Positions 49,767 through 59,562 of a DNA stretch of 64,000 nt are shown piece by piece; position 1 is the stretch's first letter; every line of letters starts with the position of its first letter. The notes beneath the pieces are model-generated. The model ran no database searches and was not told the DNA's origin. It saw only the letters and a list, made by a program, of their open reading frames with translations. The stretch comes from Synechococcus sp. RS9916 (GTDB taxonomy: Bacteria > Cyanobacteriota > Cyanobacteriia > PCC-6307 > Cyanobiaceae): assembly GCF_000153825.1 (NCBI RefSeq), contig NZ_DS022299.1:2010869-2074868 (forward strand). The letters are read 5' to 3'. A program made the translations under genes and the position numbers.

Positions 49767-52241
49767 TCAGGTCAGCAGCGGCACCAGCTGGCTCAGCTGT
49801 TCATCGGTTTTGAGGGTGAGAGCGGTGGAACCCTCGTTGCCGCCTAACTCGGCACTCAAGATCCGGCCGTGACGGCCTTTGCTGGTCACCACCCCCACCA
49901 GATCGGCACAGGTGCAGGCCGACACCAGGCGATCCGCATCGTTGCCTTTGCCCTGCAGGGTAATGGCCATTTCTCCCAGATCGCCGCGCTTGCAGCGGCG
50001 CAGTGAGCTCAGGGACAAGCGCCTCAGGGCGCCGTTGCGGCTGCCCACCAGCAGGTTTTCTCCTCCGGCGGATTGGCTGACGGCTCCCACGAGGGTTTCG
50101 CCCGGCAACATGCGCATGGTCATCGGTCCCTGGGCGAGCTTGCCCATCAAGGGAAGGTTGTCGTCCTGCACCGGTAGGCAGAGCACCCGGCCGATGTCAC
50201 TGATCAGGGTCACGGTGCCGCCGTCTTCGCAGATCACGGCCGACAGCAACGACACACCATCCTTCAACTTCAGGATCGTGGCAGCCCGGCCTGAAAGCTC
50301 CTGGACGTCATCGAGGGGCAGTCGTTTGAAGCGTCCGTCGGTGCTCAGCAGGCCGAGGGAAAGACGGGTATTGGTGCTGGCGTCGTCTGCAGCGGGGAGG
50401 CGCAACAGGCTGACCACGGGATCCCCCTCGAGCGCTGTGGGCAGGAAGCGTTCCAGGCCGCCTGGTTGCTGACCGGCGAATTCCCAGCGCAGCAAGGCCA
50501 TACGGCCACTGGCGGTGAGCACGAGCAGGCGTGGTGCGGGTTGGATCGGCAGGATCAGCTGTGCCGGTGAGGGTTCATCCCCCAGCCCAACGGCTTCGTT
50601 GAGATGCAGGCGTCCCAGCAGCTGGGGGCTCACCACTTTCACTTGCCCATCGTTCTGGATCAGCAGGCGACCATCCGAGGGCAGGGCGCCCAGAGCCTGG
50701 CGCCGTTGCAGTTCCGCGTTCGGACGCTGATTCGCAGCCTTTTCCGCCAGTAGATGGTCGCCACCTTCGATCAGGCGGGTGCGGCGCGGTGTGGCGAAGC
50801 GTTTCTTGAGTTGCTTCAGCTCCTGCACCATGGCATCCAGCAACTGATCGCGTTCCTGCAGCAGCAACTGAAGACGTTCCCGTTCCAGGCGCAGTTCTTG
50901 CGCCTCATTGCGCAGGCTTTCCTGCTCAAGACCGGTGAGCCGCCGTAGTGGCATGGCCAGCACTGCATCGGCCTGACGTTCCGTCAGATCGAGATGCACC
51001 ATCAGGCTGGCGCGGGCGGAGGCGGCATCCTTCGCTTCCTGGATCATGGCGATCACCCGCTGGAGCGAGTCCAGGGCCGTGATCAAACCTTCCACCACTT
51101 CCAGGCGGTCCTCGGTTTTACGCAGCGCATGGGTGGTGCGCCGGATCATCGTCAGTTCCCGGTATTCCAGGAAGGTCTGCAATAACTGACGCAGTGAGAG
51201 CTGCTGGGGCTGTCCGTTCACCAGGGCCAGCAGGATGGCGCCGAAATTGCTTTGCAGTGACGTGCGTCGCTGCAGGTCCACCAGGACCTTTTCAGGATCG
51301 GCGTCACGGCGCAGTTCCACCACGACCCGCATGCCTTCGCGGTCGCTTTCGTCGCGGATGTCGGCAATGCCGCCGATTTTTCCGTCATTGACCTGTTCCG
51401 CCAGTTTTTCGATCCAGCCCGCTTTGCTCAGCTGATAAGGCAGTTCCGTGATCACCACGGCACCACGTTTATGCCGCCCCTTTCCGGGTTGGATTTCTTC
51501 GATGTGGGCCACGCCACGCATCGGGATGCTGCCGCGTCCTCGCAGGTAGGTGTCGCGGACGCCACTGCCCAGTAACACTTCTCCGCCGGTGGGGAAGTCG
51601 GGGCCGGGGATCAGCGCCAGCAGTTTGTCGTCGCTGAGATCGGGTTTGCGCACCAGGGCGATCAAGCCATCGACCACTTCACCGAGGTTGTGGGGAGGGA
51701 TGCTGGTGGCCATCCCCACGGCGATGCCGGCACATCCGTTCAGCAGCAGGAACGGCAGTTGGGCGGGCAGAACGGTCGGTTCTTGCTGGGAACCATCGAA
51801 ATTGGGGGCGAAATCGACGGTGTCATCGCCGATCTCATCGAGCAGGGCCTGGTGGGAAATCGGCGCCAGCCGCGTTTCCGTGTAACGCATGGCGGCCGGA
51901 GGGTCATCGTCCACCGAGCCGAAGTTGCCATGGCCGTCCAGGAGTGGATGGCGACTGGAGAAGGTTTGAACCTGGCGGACCAGGGCGTCATAAACCGCCT
52001 GGTCGCCGTGGGGGTGGTACTTGCCCAACACGTCACCGACCACGCGGGCGCATTTGCGATAGGGCCGGTCGGGGGTAAGGCCCAGTTCGTGCATCGCGTA
52101 GAGGATGCGGCGCTGCACGGGTTTGAGGCCATCGCGGGCATCGGGCAGGGCCCGACCCACGATCACGCTCATCGCGTATTCGAGGTAGGAGCGCTGCATC
52201 TCCTGATGCAGGGCGATTGGTTCAACGCGCTCCTCGGCCAT
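49767..52241 (-). CDS. gyrA: DNA gyrase / topoisomerase IV subunit A
   Basis: Type II topoisomerase breakage-reunion subunit, 824 residues. Helix-turn-helix region [54 protein letters not shown], catalytic Tyr120 in [10 protein letters not shown], and a C-terminal beta-pinwheel (residues about 500-820) with repeats such as [13 protein letters not shown] and [13 protein letters not shown] GyrA box of the form QRRGGKG is not seen: the nearest sequence is [14 protein letters not shown]. It could therefore be a ParC-like paralogue rather than the wrapping gyrase; which one cannot be settled here. The gene context (next to purF) is the usual one in marine picocyanobacteria. Confidence 0.88.
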   Translation of the reverse strand: MAEERVEPIALHQEMQRSYLEYAMSVIVGRALPDARDGLKPVQRRILYAMHELGLTPDRPYRKCARVVGDVLGKYHPHGDQAVYDALVRQVQTFSSRHPLLDGHGNFGSVDDDPPAAMRYTETRLAPISHQALLDEIGDDTVDFAPNFDGSQQEPTVLPAQLPFLLLNGCAGIAVGMATSIPPHNLGEVVDGLIALVRKPDLSDDKLLALIPGPDFPTGGEVLLGSGVRDTYLRGRGSIPMRGVAHIEEIQPGKGRHKRGAVVITELPYQLSKAGWIEKLAEQVNDGKIGGIADIRDESDREGMRVVVELRRDADPEKVLVDLQRRTSLQSNFGAILLALVNGQPQQLSLRQLLQTFLEYRELTMIRRTTHALRKTEDRLEVVEGLITALDSLQRVIAMIQEAKDAASARASLMVHLDLTERQADAVLAMPLRRLTGLEQESLRNEAQELRLERERLQLLLQERDQLLDAMVQELKQLKKRFATPRRTRLIEGGDHLLAEKAANQRPNAELQRRQALGALPSDGRLLIQNDGQVKVVSPQLLGRLHLNEAVGLGDEPSPAQLILPIQPAPRLLVLTASGRMALLRWEFAGQQPGGLERFLPTALEGDPVVSLLRLPAADDASTNTRLSLGLLSTDGRFKRLPLDDVQELSGRAATILKLKDGVSLLSAVICEDGGTVTLISDIGRVLCLPVQDDNLPLMGKLAQGPMTMRMLPGETLVGAVSQSAGGENLLVGSRNGALRRLSLSSLRRCKRGDLGEMAITLQGKGNDADRLVSACTCADLVGVVTSKGRHGRILSAELGGNEGSTALTLKTDEQLSQLVPLLT

Positions 52242-52310
52242 CCGTGTCTGGAACTACTGCGAGCAGACGGGGCTCAGCCTACAGATGTCTTCCGGTTTGA
52301 CCAGCCCTGT

Positions 52311-53192
52311 TCAGGGTGTGCTGCTGGGATCGGCATTGGCCTGGGCCCGTTCCACGGCATCTTGAAGACGGCTGTCTGTCAGGAGATTGCGGGTGGCCAC
52401 ACGCAGGTTGAGCCCCCAGAGCTGGCCCTTCTGATAGTCGGGCAACACATAGTTGGGATCCTGCTGAAGCGCTGTGCGGGCAAGGCTCAGCGCTTCTTCA
52501 CTGCCGGGGGTTTCCCGGTTGAGGGCCGCTGCGAGGGCCAGCATCGGTTCGGCATTGCGCTCGATCGTCAGCACCTGGCGCCAACGTTTGATCGCTTCGC
52601 TGGTGTTACCCATTTCAAACAACACCAGGCTTTGATTGTTGATGGCTTCCCAGAAGCTGGGATTGAGCGTTGAAGCCTTCTCGAACGCGCTCAGGGCGGC
52701 TCGATAGTGGGTCTGCATCACCCGGGCGTTGCCAAGATCGAAGTAGGCCGAAGCGTTCTTGGGATCCAGCTTCAGCCCTTTGTCGAGCAGGGGGATGGCG
52801 TCATTCGGGCGGTTGTCTCGCAACGCCAGGGAGGCTTCTGCAAACCAGAGGCCGGCATTGTTGGGGTCGAGTTTCTTGGCGCGGGCCAGTGATGCGGCAG
52901 CTGGCTTGAGCTGTTTGCTGCGCAGTTGCGCTTCTGCCAGCACAGCCCAGAGCCGTTCATCGTTGGGCCGCAGGCGCACGGCTAGAGCAGCCAGGCGCGC
53001 GGCTTCTTCCGGTTGTCCCAGGGTGAGCAGCTGGGCAGCGGTTCGACCAATGCCGATGGCGGACCCTTCCAGCTCCGTTGCGCTGGGGATGTAAACCGTG
53101 GGCACGAGAGCTTTGGCCGGCATGCTTCCCACAACGGTGGTGGATGCCACCAGCAGGGCCGCGCACCACGAACGTTGGAATCGGCCCATCAT
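52311..53192 (-). CDS. TPR-repeat secreted or periplasmic protein
   Basis: 293 residues. The N-terminal GRFQRSWCAALLVASTTVVGSMPAKA is a signal peptide. Residues about 50-230 hold five or so TPR units (for example LAEAQLRSKQLKPAAASLARAKKLDPNNA and FDLGNARVMQTHYRAALSAFEKASTLNPS), which form a protein-binding superhelix. ATG 53192 overlaps the queG stop (ATGA), so the two are co-translated. Function unknown. Confidence 0.8.
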   Translation of the reverse strand: MMGRFQRSWCAALLVASTTVVGSMPAKALVPTVYIPSATELEGSAIGIGRTAAQLLTLGQPEEAARLAALAVRLRPNDERLWAVLAEAQLRSKQLKPAAASLARAKKLDPNNAGLWFAEASLALRDNRPNDAIPLLDKGLKLDPKNASAYFDLGNARVMQTHYRAALSAFEKASTLNPSFWEAINNQSLVLFEMGNTSEAIKRWRQVLTIERNAEPMLALAAALNRETPGSEEALSLARTALQQDPNYVLPDYQKGQLWGLNLRVATRNLLTDSRLQDAVERAQANADPSSTP

Positions 53193-54166
53193 TTCGATCC
53201 AGATGGGTTCAGGGTAGGCATGCTCTCCGGTTGCGCTGCACGGGCATTGCGCCGCCACATCCAGGGTTTGATGCGTCGCAGTGCTGAGCCGCGTAGTTTC
53301 TCCTGCCAGGTGGCGTCATCCCAGCTCAGGGCCTGCTCGCGGCTGAGGTCCAGCAGCCAGTCCCGCGGTTGCAGGTCGGGATCGGTGCTGCTGGGGAGCG
53401 ATCGCTGATTCCAGGGGCACACGTCTTGGCAGATGTCGCATCCCGCCACCCAGGGCCCGAGGGCATTAGCGATCGTCGCTGGCAGCGTTTCTGCCCTGTT
53501 TTCGATCGTGTGAAAGGCCAGACATCGATTGGAGTCAACGACAAAGGGCTCTGTGATCGCTTGGGTCGGGCATGCCTCCAGACAAGCGTTGCAGCGACCG
53601 CAGAGCGGGATGGCCGGGGGGTCCGGTGTGAGTTCGAGATCCACCAGCAGATGCCCGATCACCATCCAGGAGCCCCGTTGCGGGTGGATCAGGTTGCTGT
53701 GCTTTCCGATCCAGCCCAGGCCGGCTTCCTCTGCCCAGGCTTTGTCCAGCAGGGGATCGGCATCCACGCAGGCACGCCAGCGCGTTCCAGGCCGTTCGCT
53801 TTCCAGCCAGCGCCCCAGCCGTTTCAAGCGCTGGCTCACCACGCGGTGGTAATCCCGGCCCCAGCCGTAGCGGGCGATGGCCAGTCGACCTGGTTTTCGC
53901 TCGTGGTTGACGTGGTAGTTCAGCCCGACGGCCAGGAGACTGTTGGCTCCCTCCAGCAGTAGGCCCGCGTCCTTGCGCCGGGGGGCGGCCATCCAGCCCA
54001 TGTCGGCCTGGTACCCGGCCTCCAACCAGCGTTCGAGGGCAGCGGTACGTAATTGAAGCCGGGCGCTGCCGGGTAGACGCGCCACCCCCACCGGGTTGAA
54101 GCCCTGCTCCCGCGCCTTCGCCTTCAAGGCTTGCGTGAGTCGGTGTTGATCGGGTTGATGGCCCAC
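53189..54166 (-). CDS. queG: Epoxyqueuosine reductase
   Basis: Reduces epoxyqueuosine to queuosine in tRNA, a cobalamin and iron-sulfur enzyme. About 325 residues. It has two ferredoxin-like clusters, CGRCNACLEACPT and CDICQDVCPWN, plus an extra Cys in NRCLAFHTIE. Upstream are GLGWIGKHSNLIHPQRGSWMVIG and YDWG-type GYGWGRDYHRVVSQRL sequence. GTG 54166 gives the usual N-terminus before QALKAKAREQGFNPVGVA; a longer frame runs into the divergent promoter. Overlaps the TPR gene. Confidence 0.92.
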   Translation of the reverse strand: MGHQPDQHRLTQALKAKAREQGFNPVGVARLPGSARLQLRTAALERWLEAGYQADMGWMAAPRRKDAGLLLEGANSLLAVGLNYHVNHERKPGRLAIARYGWGRDYHRVVSQRLKRLGRWLESERPGTRWRACVDADPLLDKAWAEEAGLGWIGKHSNLIHPQRGSWMVIGHLLVDLELTPDPPAIPLCGRCNACLEACPTQAITEPFVVDSNRCLAFHTIENRAETLPATIANALGPWVAGCDICQDVCPWNQRSLPSSTDPDLQPRDWLLDLSREQALSWDDATWQEKLRGSALRRIKPWMWRRNARAAQPESMPTLNPSGSK

Positions 54167-54207
54167 GGAAACTGACCGTAAAATTGGGCACCTTCTGGCA
54201 GTCTGCC

Positions 54208-54873
54208 GTGTCCGCCACACCTTCGGGCTCTTCCTCCAATTTGCGTCTTGCGCCCGTTCTGCGTTGGCTTGGCATCACCCTGGTGGTGCTGCTGGTGCTC
54301 CAACTGGCGGTGATTGTTGGCGCAGCCGATTGGAGTGATCCTGCGTTCCAACAGCTGCTGATTGAGCGTCTGGTGAATCAGGCGCCCATGGGTCTGGTGG
54401 GTCTGTTGCTGATGCTGATCGGCTCCCGTCTTGATCACCCCGGAGCGGCGCGAACCCCGATTCGTTGGGTGGTGTGTGTGCTCTCTTTCCTGTTCACGGT
54501 TGCCATGATCGCCGTGGTGCCGATGGCCATCACCGGCAATCAGACCCTTGCCGGTCAGGCCGATCAGACCCTTGACCAGAAGAAGGGGCAGTTGGAGATG
54601 GCCCGTCAGCAGTCCAAAGAGCCTGAGGCGCTCAAGATGCTGGGCGAGAACCTCGCCGCTGCCGGTCAACTGCCTGCAGGCGCCTCTGATGAAGACAAAG
54701 CCAAGGCTGCAAAGCAGTTTGTTGAGGGGCAACTGGCCCAGATGGATGAGCAGATTCAGCAGGCTGAGCGTCAGCGCAACCTGGCTGTGAACCAGCGACG
54801 CTTCGGTGGCACGTTCAGTGCGGTGGTTCTGGCGATTGCCTTCGCTCTGCTTGCTCTCGCGTCTGTGCTCTGA
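54208..54873 (+). CDS. Four-helix membrane protein, possibly HpsJ-like
   Basis: 221 residues: two hydrophobic helices near the N-terminus (WLGITLVVLLVLQLAVIVG, MGLVGLLLMLIG), a third (VVCVLSFLFTVAMIAVVPMA), a charged Gln/Glu/Lys coiled-coil region (about 115-195, QKKGQLEMARQQSKEPEALKML and QMDEQIQQAERQRNL), and a final helix (FSAVVLAIAFALLALASVL). The layout recalls cyanobacterial HpsJ-type proteins linked to polysaccharide secretion; this is a low-confidence guess. GTG 54208, or TTG 54184. Confidence 0.6.
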   Translation: MSATPSGSSSNLRLAPVLRWLGITLVVLLVLQLAVIVGAADWSDPAFQQLLIERLVNQAPMGLVGLLLMLIGSRLDHPGAARTPIRWVVCVLSFLFTVAMIAVVPMAITGNQTLAGQADQTLDQKKGQLEMARQQSKEPEALKMLGENLAAAGQLPAGASDEDKAKAAKQFVEGQLAQMDEQIQQAERQRNLAVNQRRFGGTFSAVVLAIAFALLALASVL

Positions 54874-54896
54874 CCACTCGTTAGGTTGGACGCATC

Positions 54897-55673
54897 ATGT
54901 CGGCCCCAAGCCCCGGTCGTCCCTTGGTGCAGTCCAACCCCAGACCCGATCTGCCGCTCGGCTCCAGACTCCAGCAGGATCTCAAAAATGATCTGATTGC
55001 TGGCTTGCTGGTGGTCATCCCGCTGGCCACCACCATCTGGCTTGCCACGATCGTGAGCCGTTTCGTGTTGGCGTTTCTGACGTCGATCCCGAAGCAGTTC
55101 AATCCGTTCATCACGCTCAACCCCCTGCTTCAGGATCTGATCAACCTGACGCTGGGGCTCACGGTGCCTCTGCTCGGCATCCTCCTGATCGGACTGATGG
55201 CCCGCAATATCGTGGGCCGCTGGCTGCTGGAGTTCGGTGAGGGAACGCTGCAGCGCATCCCTCTGGCAGGTTCGGTCTACAAGACCCTCAAGCAGCTGCT
55301 TGAGACTTTCTTGCGTGACAACTCCACCCGTTTTCGTCGGGTTGTGTTGGTGGAATATCCCCGTGAGGGCCTGTACAGCGTTGGTTTTGTGACCGGAGTG
55401 GTTGGCCCTTCCCTCCAGGCTGAGTTGCAGGAGCCGCTGCTGAGCGTGTTCATTCCAACGGCACCTAACCCCACCACCGGTTGGTACACCCTCGTGCCAG
55501 AAACATCCGTCCGGGAGCTCGATATCTCGGTGGAGGATGCCTTCCGCACCATTATTTCCGCTGGCATCGTCAATCCCGATGAGCGCGAGGCCCCGGTGAA
55601 CCGCAGTTTTTCGAGTTTGATCGCCCAGCTGCGAGCATCGGTATCCCCCTCGTCATCCACGTCTGGGGTCTGA
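54897..55673 (+). CDS. DUF502 membrane protein
   Basis: 258 residues with two or three hydrophobic segments (LIAGLLVVIPLATTIWLATIV, LTLGLTVPLLGILLIGLMARNI). The DUF502 hallmarks are LQRIPLAGSVYKTLKQLLETF, FRRVVLVEYPREGLYSVGFVTG and the C-terminal VFIPTAPNPTTGWYTLVPE. The family occurs in bacteria and plants (COV-like); its function in bacteria is unknown. ATG 54897. It is followed by nusB on the same strand after 31 bases. Confidence 0.85.
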   Translation: MSAPSPGRPLVQSNPRPDLPLGSRLQQDLKNDLIAGLLVVIPLATTIWLATIVSRFVLAFLTSIPKQFNPFITLNPLLQDLINLTLGLTVPLLGILLIGLMARNIVGRWLLEFGEGTLQRIPLAGSVYKTLKQLLETFLRDNSTRFRRVVLVEYPREGLYSVGFVTGVVGPSLQAELQEPLLSVFIPTAPNPTTGWYTLVPETSVRELDISVEDAFRTIISAGIVNPDEREAPVNRSFSSLIAQLRASVSPSSSTSGV

Positions 55674-55704
55674 CCTCCTTCCCGTCCTTCTTTATCGGTT
55701 CTCC

Positions 55705-56346
55705 ATGCAGTCCCGTTCTCTGGCCCGTGAGCTGGCACTGCTGGTGCTGGGTCAGCTCTCTGATCGTGATCAAGCGGATGCGGCAGATCTTCCGTTGGAT
55801 TCGGTGCTGCAGAAGGCTCTCGACACCCTGCATCAGCACTGGCGTGAGTCCCTCGACACCTGTGCCACTGATCTGGAGAAAGCGCAGCAAGCCTTGCTTG
55901 ACAGTGAATTGCAGGACGGTGGTGATGGCCAATCTCCGGTGGTGCGTGACCACCTGCGCACGTCGCTCACCACGGCTGAGCAAGTGCTGAATGGGCTCTC
56001 CAGCAGCCTTGAGCTTCCGCGTTTGCTCGCTCTTGCGGATCAGGAGACCGTGCGTCATGGAGCCATGCGCCGTGTGACTCTCGTGATGGAACAGCGCAGC
56101 AGCATTGATGCCCGTCTCGACGGTGTGATGGAAGGTTGGCGTCTCAGCCGCCTGCCGCGCATTGATCGCGACATCCTGCGTCTTGCGGTGGTGGATTTCA
56201 CCAGCCTGAAGACGCCCTCCGCTGTCGCCTGTAACGAGGCTGTCGAACTGGCCAACCGCTACAGCGATGATCAAGGCCGTCGCATGATCAATGGCGTGCT
56301 ACGTCGCCTGCAGGATGCGGCTGCCTCCCCCTCCGCAGGGGTCTGA
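55705..56346 (+). CDS. nusB: Transcription antitermination protein NusB
   Basis: RNA-binding protein that with S10 promotes rRNA antitermination. 213 residues, longer than the typical 140 because of a central insertion (about 45-100). The N-terminal helix SLARELALLVLGQLSD and C-terminal part LSRLPRIDRDILRLAVVDF, PSAVACNEAVELANRYSDDQGRRMINGVLRRL are characteristic. ATG 55705. Sits directly before ftsY. Confidence 0.9.
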   Translation: MQSRSLARELALLVLGQLSDRDQADAADLPLDSVLQKALDTLHQHWRESLDTCATDLEKAQQALLDSELQDGGDGQSPVVRDHLRTSLTTAEQVLNGLSSSLELPRLLALADQETVRHGAMRRVTLVMEQRSSIDARLDGVMEGWRLSRLPRIDRDILRLAVVDFTSLKTPSAVACNEAVELANRYSDDQGRRMINGVLRRLQDAAASPSAGV

Positions 56347-56373
56347 TTCTCGTCTACCAACCCGGCAGTTTCG

Positions 56374-58026
56374 ATGGTTTTTGACTGGTTCCAGCGTCGT
56401 TCCGCTCAGCCCGAGGCTTCAGCACCGGAGAGCGATGCAGCTGGTTCCCAGCCTGCTGTTGACCCCATTCCAGATGCCCCTGCGGAGCCCACGCCAGAGC
56501 CCGACCCGGCCCCTGCTGCTCCTGCTCCAACGGAGCCCGTTCCTGTGGTGGCCCCAGAGACCAGTGCAGAGCCTGCATCAACACCCCCTGAAGCGGATCC
56601 TGTTGTTGACGATGACCCCTTGGAGTGGGCGCGGCAGGCCTACGCCCGCCTGAAGGCCCAGCAAGCTGCCCAGATGGCAGCTCCCCCAGAGGAGGTTGCC
56701 GAGCCACCAGCAGCTGCAGCTCCAGCTCCGGCACCAGAATCGTTGGCCACCCCGGCTGTTGAGACGCCCCCTCAAGTCGGCACTGCTGAGCCATCCCCAG
56801 CCGACTCCGCTCCAGCTCCTTCTCCCCCGCCCGCTGCAGAAGCACCCCCGGCTGCTGGTTTGTCTCTGCTTGAGCAGGCTGCTGCCCAGCGTCAGGAACG
56901 GCAGCAGGAATTGGATGCCCGGGCGATCGAGGCGCCTCCTGCGGCGCCGTCGCCTTCCCCAACTGCAGCTCCGCAGTCCACGACCGGTGCAGATGTTGAC
57001 CAGCCCCAACTCGGTGAGTTTGACGACACCTTCACCTGGTCGGCTGAGGTGCTGGCAGCCCAGGGACGCCGTGTGGATCAGGTCTCCCTTGAGGAGATCG
57101 ATTGGCTGTCCCGGTTGCGTCAAGGCCTTGAAAAAACCCGTCAGGGCTTTGTCACCGGCCTACTCGACAACTTGGGTGATGACCCCCTCACTCCGGAGGT
57201 GGTGGATGACCTCGAAGCGCTGTTGCTGCGAGCCGATGCAGGTGTTGTCGCCACTGATCAGGTGATGGAGGCCCTGCGCCAGCGCCTCAATGAAGAGGTG
57301 GTCGATCCCAGCGAAGGCATCCGTTTTCTCAAAGAGCAGCTGCGCAACCTGCTGGAGCAGCCCATTCAGGCCAGCGGGGTTGAGTTGCTGGCTCCCGAAC
57401 GGGACCGCCTGAACATCTGGTTGATGGTGGGGGTGAATGGGGTTGGCAAGACCACAACCCTTGGCAAGCTCGCCAACCTGGCGGTGCGCAGCGGTTACAG
57501 CGCGATGATTGCCGCCGCTGACACCTTCCGTGCCGCAGCCGTGCAGCAAGTGGAGGTTTGGGGTGAGCGAAGTGATGTGCCTGTGGTGGCCAATCCCACA
57601 GCCAATGCCGATCCTGCTGCGGTGGTGTTTGACGCCATCGGTGCCGCTCGCTCCAAGGGGACTGATCTGCTGCTGGTGGATACCGCGGGTCGCCTGCAGA
57701 CCAAGCACAACCTGATGGAGGAGCTGCAGAAGATTCGTCGCATCGTTGATCGTCTGGCCCCTGAGTCGAAGGTGGAGTCGTTGCTGGTTCTTGATGCCAG
57801 CCAGGGTCAGAACGGCCTGAAGCAGGCGATGGCCTTTGCCAAGGCTGCGGATCTCACCGGTGTGGTGATCACCAAGTTGGATGGCACAGCCCGTGGTGGT
57901 GTCGCCCTTGCTGTGTCATCGGAAGCGGGGCTGCCGATTCGGTTCATCGGTGCTGGCGAGGGAATCCGCGACCTGCGCCCCTTCAACAGCTTTGAGTTCG
58001 TTGAAGCCCTGCTTGCTGGGCGTTGA
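56374..58026 (+). CDS. ftsY: Signal recognition particle receptor FtsY
   Basis: GTPase that receives ribosome-SRP complexes at the membrane. 550 residues. The N-terminal 220 are Pro/Ala/Glu-rich and low in complexity, a variable acidic A domain; the NG domain follows. G1 is [15 protein letters not shown] (about 354-368), G3 DTAGR (about 433), G4 [10 protein letters not shown] (about 500), and the C-terminus [20 protein letters not shown] 56374, starting MVFDWFQRR, gives a membrane-targeting aromatic/basic N-terminus. Confidence 0.95.
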   Translation: MVFDWFQRRSAQPEASAPESDAAGSQPAVDPIPDAPAEPTPEPDPAPAAPAPTEPVPVVAPETSAEPASTPPEADPVVDDDPLEWARQAYARLKAQQAAQMAAPPEEVAEPPAAAAPAPAPESLATPAVETPPQVGTAEPSPADSAPAPSPPPAAEAPPAAGLSLLEQAAAQRQERQQELDARAIEAPPAAPSPSPTAAPQSTTGADVDQPQLGEFDDTFTWSAEVLAAQGRRVDQVSLEEIDWLSRLRQGLEKTRQGFVTGLLDNLGDDPLTPEVVDDLEALLLRADAGVVATDQVMEALRQRLNEEVVDPSEGIRFLKEQLRNLLEQPIQASGVELLAPERDRLNIWLMVGVNGVGKTTTLGKLANLAVRSGYSAMIAAADTFRAAAVQQVEVWGERSDVPVVANPTANADPAAVVFDAIGAARSKGTDLLLVDTAGRLQTKHNLMEELQKIRRIVDRLAPESKVESLLVLDASQGQNGLKQAMAFAKAADLTGVVITKLDGTARGGVALAVSSEAGLPIRFIGAGEGIRDLRPFNSFEFVEALLAGR

Positions 58027-58115
58027 CCTGCTTCAAGGCTCAAGACTGAGCTGTTGGTTGCAGACAGCCGGCATCCGTCACCGTCGCTAGCGTTAGCTCA
58101 CTGCCATGGTCGGCC

Positions 58116-59537
58116 GTGAGCAGCAAGCCAACCCGACGCCATTCCTCGCCGCATCAACGCCATGCGGCGGCCCAGCCGATGACGGCAACAGCGTCGCTGC
58201 GGCAGCTGTTCGACAGTTTTGCTCGCGAACAGCGCTCCAGTCAGGAGTTGTTGGCTTCTCTGGCCTTTGCGCTGCGCAGTTTCACCAACCTGCACCGCTT
58301 CCTGGAGTTGGTGCCCGTCGTGGCCTCCCGTTTGGTGGGCGTCGATGGTGCGTTGCTGGTGCCCTTCACCGCTGAGGGGCGGATCTGGCGGGAACAGCTG
58401 CAGATGCTCCCGGAGCAACGATCCACCGAGTTGCTGCGTCAGATCGCCTCCTTTGATCCAGGGATGGTGGAAGGGTTTGGTGCTGATGATCGCCAGCTCC
58501 AGGCCCTGGATCATCTGGTCCAGCGTCACCTCGGCCGGGCAGGGTTGTTTGCCACCTCGTTGGTGGCGCGGGGGCGGCAGCGCGGTCGTCTCTATGTGTT
58601 CAGCAGTGCGGGTCCGCTGGCCTGGAGTGATGTGCACCGCCGCCATGTGCAATTGGTGGCGGATCTCACCGGGGTGGCGGTGGAGCATGACCTGATGCTC
58701 CAGGAGGCGCGCCGCCATGAGCGGGTGGATCGCCAGCTCAGCATTGGCGCTGAGATTCAGGCTCAGCTGTTGCCGGATCACTGCCCTGTGATCGAAGGGG
58801 TGGAGCTTGCCGCCCGTTGCCGCCCCGCGTTCCAGGTGGGGGGTGATTACTACGACTTCATTCCGACCCGCCCCGACCTGATGGGCCGCCGCCGTGAGCG
58901 GGGGCGTTGGGCCCTGGTGATGGGTGATGTGATGGGCAAGGGTGTGCCCGCAGGACTGTTGATGACCATGTTGCGCGGCATGCTGCGCGCTGAGGTGCTC
59001 AGCGGTCTGCCGCCAGATCGCATTCTTCACGATCTCAATCAACTAGCCCAGGAGGACCTGGCGCAGTCTCACCGCTTTGTCACGCTCTTTTATTCCGACT
59101 ACGACCCGCGCACCCGACGGCTTCGCTATGCCAACGCGGCCCACAACCCACCGTTGATCTGGCGTGCCCAGCAGCGCAGCATCGGTCGTTTGGATGCTCC
59201 CGGATTATTGATCGGTCTCCAGCCAGAGGCTGAATACGGCTTCGGGGAGGTGGTGCTCGAGCCCGGCGATGTGCTGCTCTATTACACCGACGGTGTCACC
59301 GAGGCACCGGGGATCACCGGCGATCGTTTTGATGAAGAGCGTTTGATTCGCAGCCTCGAGGCTGCTTGCCGGTCTGGTACTGGATCCCAGGGAATTCTTG
59401 ATCAGTTGTTCACCCGCTTGGATCGCTTCGTGGGGATGGATCGTCAGCTGGAAGATGACGCCTCCATGGTGGTGTTGAAGGTGCCCGACGAGGTGATGCT
59501 CCCCTCCGTTCCCCGCCTCCATGGCCTGACAAGCTGA
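58116..59537 (+). CDS. GAF-PP2C (RsbU-type) serine phosphatase
   Basis: 473 residues: a GAF-like domain (about 40-190, FLELVPVVASRLVGVDGALLVPF) and a SpoIIE/PP2C-type phosphatase domain (about 205-460). The latter has VGGDYYDFIP, the metal-binding Asp in LVMGDVMGKGVPAGLLMTMLRGML, YANAAHNPPLIW and LLYYTDGVTEAPG. It probably dephosphorylates an anti-sigma-factor antagonist or similar partner; none is encoded nearby. GTG 58116, or ATG 58179. Confidence 0.88.
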   Translation: MSSKPTRRHSSPHQRHAAAQPMTATASLRQLFDSFAREQRSSQELLASLAFALRSFTNLHRFLELVPVVASRLVGVDGALLVPFTAEGRIWREQLQMLPEQRSTELLRQIASFDPGMVEGFGADDRQLQALDHLVQRHLGRAGLFATSLVARGRQRGRLYVFSSAGPLAWSDVHRRHVQLVADLTGVAVEHDLMLQEARRHERVDRQLSIGAEIQAQLLPDHCPVIEGVELAARCRPAFQVGGDYYDFIPTRPDLMGRRRERGRWALVMGDVMGKGVPAGLLMTMLRGMLRAEVLSGLPPDRILHDLNQLAQEDLAQSHRFVTLFYSDYDPRTRRLRYANAAHNPPLIWRAQQRSIGRLDAPGLLIGLQPEAEYGFGEVVLEPGDVLLYYTDGVTEAPGITGDRFDEERLIRSLEAACRSGTGSQGILDQLFTRLDRFVGMDRQLEDDASMVVLKVPDEVMLPSVPRLHGLTS

Positions 59538-59562
59538 GGGGACGCTGCGCTGAGAAGAGGGT

